The translations under genes and the position numbers were made by a program. The notes under the pieces were generated by a model. It saw only the letters and a program-made list of their open reading frames with translations, did no database searches and had not been told where the DNA came from. DNA of 13,957 nucleotides from an uncultured Novosphingobium sp. (lineage in GTDB: Bacteria; Pseudomonadota; Alphaproteobacteria; Sphingomonadales; Sphingomonadaceae): contig CALKVF010000056.1 of assembly GCA_937996535.1 (NCBI GenBank), forward strand, positions 1 to 13,957, read 5' to 3'. This document shows positions 13,506 through 13,957 of this stretch, piece by piece (the first letter of the stretch is position 1; every line of letters starts with the position of its first letter).

Positions 13506-13957
13506 AGCGTCACCCCCAGGTGTTCGGCCACCGAGAAGATGTCCTTGTCACCCCGGCCGCACAGGTTGGCGAGGATGATGCTGTCCTTGGGCATGGTCGG
13601 AGCGATCTTGGTCACCGCGGCGATGGCGTGGCTGGGCTCCAGCGCGGGGATGATCCCCTCGGTGCGGCACAGCAGCTGGAAGCCATCGAGCGCCTCGGTG
13701 TCGGTGACGCTGGTGTAATCGACCCGGCCGATATCGCGCAGCCACGCGTGTTCGGGGCCGATCCCCGGATAGTCGAGCCCGGCGCTGATCGAATGGCCTT
13801 CGATGATCTGGCCGTCATCGTCCTGCAGCAGGTAGGTCTTGTTGCCGTGGAGGATGCCGGGACGTCCGCCCGCGAGGCTGGCGGCGTGATCCTTGTCGAG
13901 ACCGTAGCCTGCCGCTTCCACGCCGAGCATCTTGACGCTCGGATCATCAAGGAAGGG
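13502..13957 (-). CDS. trpB: Tryptophan synthase beta subunit TrpB (C-terminal part, 5' end missing)
   Basis: Pyridoxal-phosphate enzyme that condenses indole with serine to form tryptophan. Only the last 151 codons are in the window; the frame is open to the right edge (it reads PFLDDPSVK before the Met codon at 13930). Conserved TrpB segments: IIEGHSISAGLDYPGIGPEH, DYTSVTDTEAL, EGIIPALEPSHA (containing the Glu equivalent to E. coli Glu350) and NLCGRGDKDIF near the end. In the last motif a Cys (codon 13559-13561) occupies the position of E. coli Ser377, which contacts the cofactor pyridine nitrogen. The stop overlaps the trpA GTG start by four bases. The PLP-binding lysine lies outside the window. 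Confidence 0.96.
   Translation of the reverse strand, partial: PFLDDPSVKMLGVEAAGYGLDKDHAASLAGGRPGILHGNKTYLLQDDDGQIIEGHSISAGLDYPGIGPEHAWLRDIGRVDYTSVTDTEALDGFQLLCRTEGIIPALEPSHAIAAVTKIAPTMPKDSIILANLCGRGDKDIFSVAEHLGVTL

Noticed and set aside
1..13957. Search for tRNA, rRNA, CRISPR repeats, insertion-sequence ends, integrases or toxin-antitoxin pairs
   Set aside because: No such signature was seen by reading both strands. Genes are packed almost end to end, and every gap is under 75 bases.

Overview
The window reads as a gene-dense, high-GC stretch of an alphaproteobacterial chromosome, most likely from the Sphingomonadales (Novosphingobium/Erythrobacter-like). This is inferred from base composition, protein style and the gene order trpB-trpA-accD-folC; no rRNA or other phylogenetic marker is present to prove it. 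Thirteen protein-coding genes are supported, of which the first (DEAD-box helicase) and last (trpB) are cut by the window edges. There is no gene-free stretch over 300 bases. I see no tRNA, rRNA, CRISPR array, insertion sequence, integrase or phage gene.

Left block (1-2130, plus strand): the C-terminal part of an RhlE-like DEAD-box RNA helicase, a small YciI-family protein 12 bases later, a 72-base AT-richer gap with a hairpin, then a methyltransferase-fold protein of unknown substrate whose base composition is visibly less GC-rich than its neighbours. It meets uvrD tail-to-tail, with overlapping stop codons.

Central block (2127-7589): uvrD (minus strand) is divergent from an MHS-type major facilitator permease (plus). 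The permease in turn converges with, and overlaps, rsmD. rsmD lies downstream of the 23S rRNA pseudouridine synthase gene rluB, with a 4-base stop/start overlap, so two rRNA-modification enzymes appear translationally coupled.

Right-centre block (7636-10549): a stand-alone Rieske non-heme iron oxygenase alpha subunit (minus) is divergent from an AmpG-like muropeptide permease (plus), which overlaps folC tail-to-tail.

Right block (10527-13957, minus strand): trpB (partial), trpA, accD and folC form a tightly packed operon joining the last two steps of tryptophan synthesis, the first committed step of fatty-acid synthesis and folate synthesis/polyglutamylation. The trpB/trpA stop and start codons overlap by 4 bases, and the accD ribosome binding site overlaps the trpA stop codon.

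Overall this is mainly a housekeeping region. I do not see a convincing new multi-gene system. The points most worth checking are the AT-richer methyltransferase gene, the arginine-rich disordered tails on two separate RNA-acting enzymes (one built from a 15-base tandem repeat), the orphan Rieske oxygenase, and the three convergent gene pairs that overlap at their 3' ends with no terminator between them.
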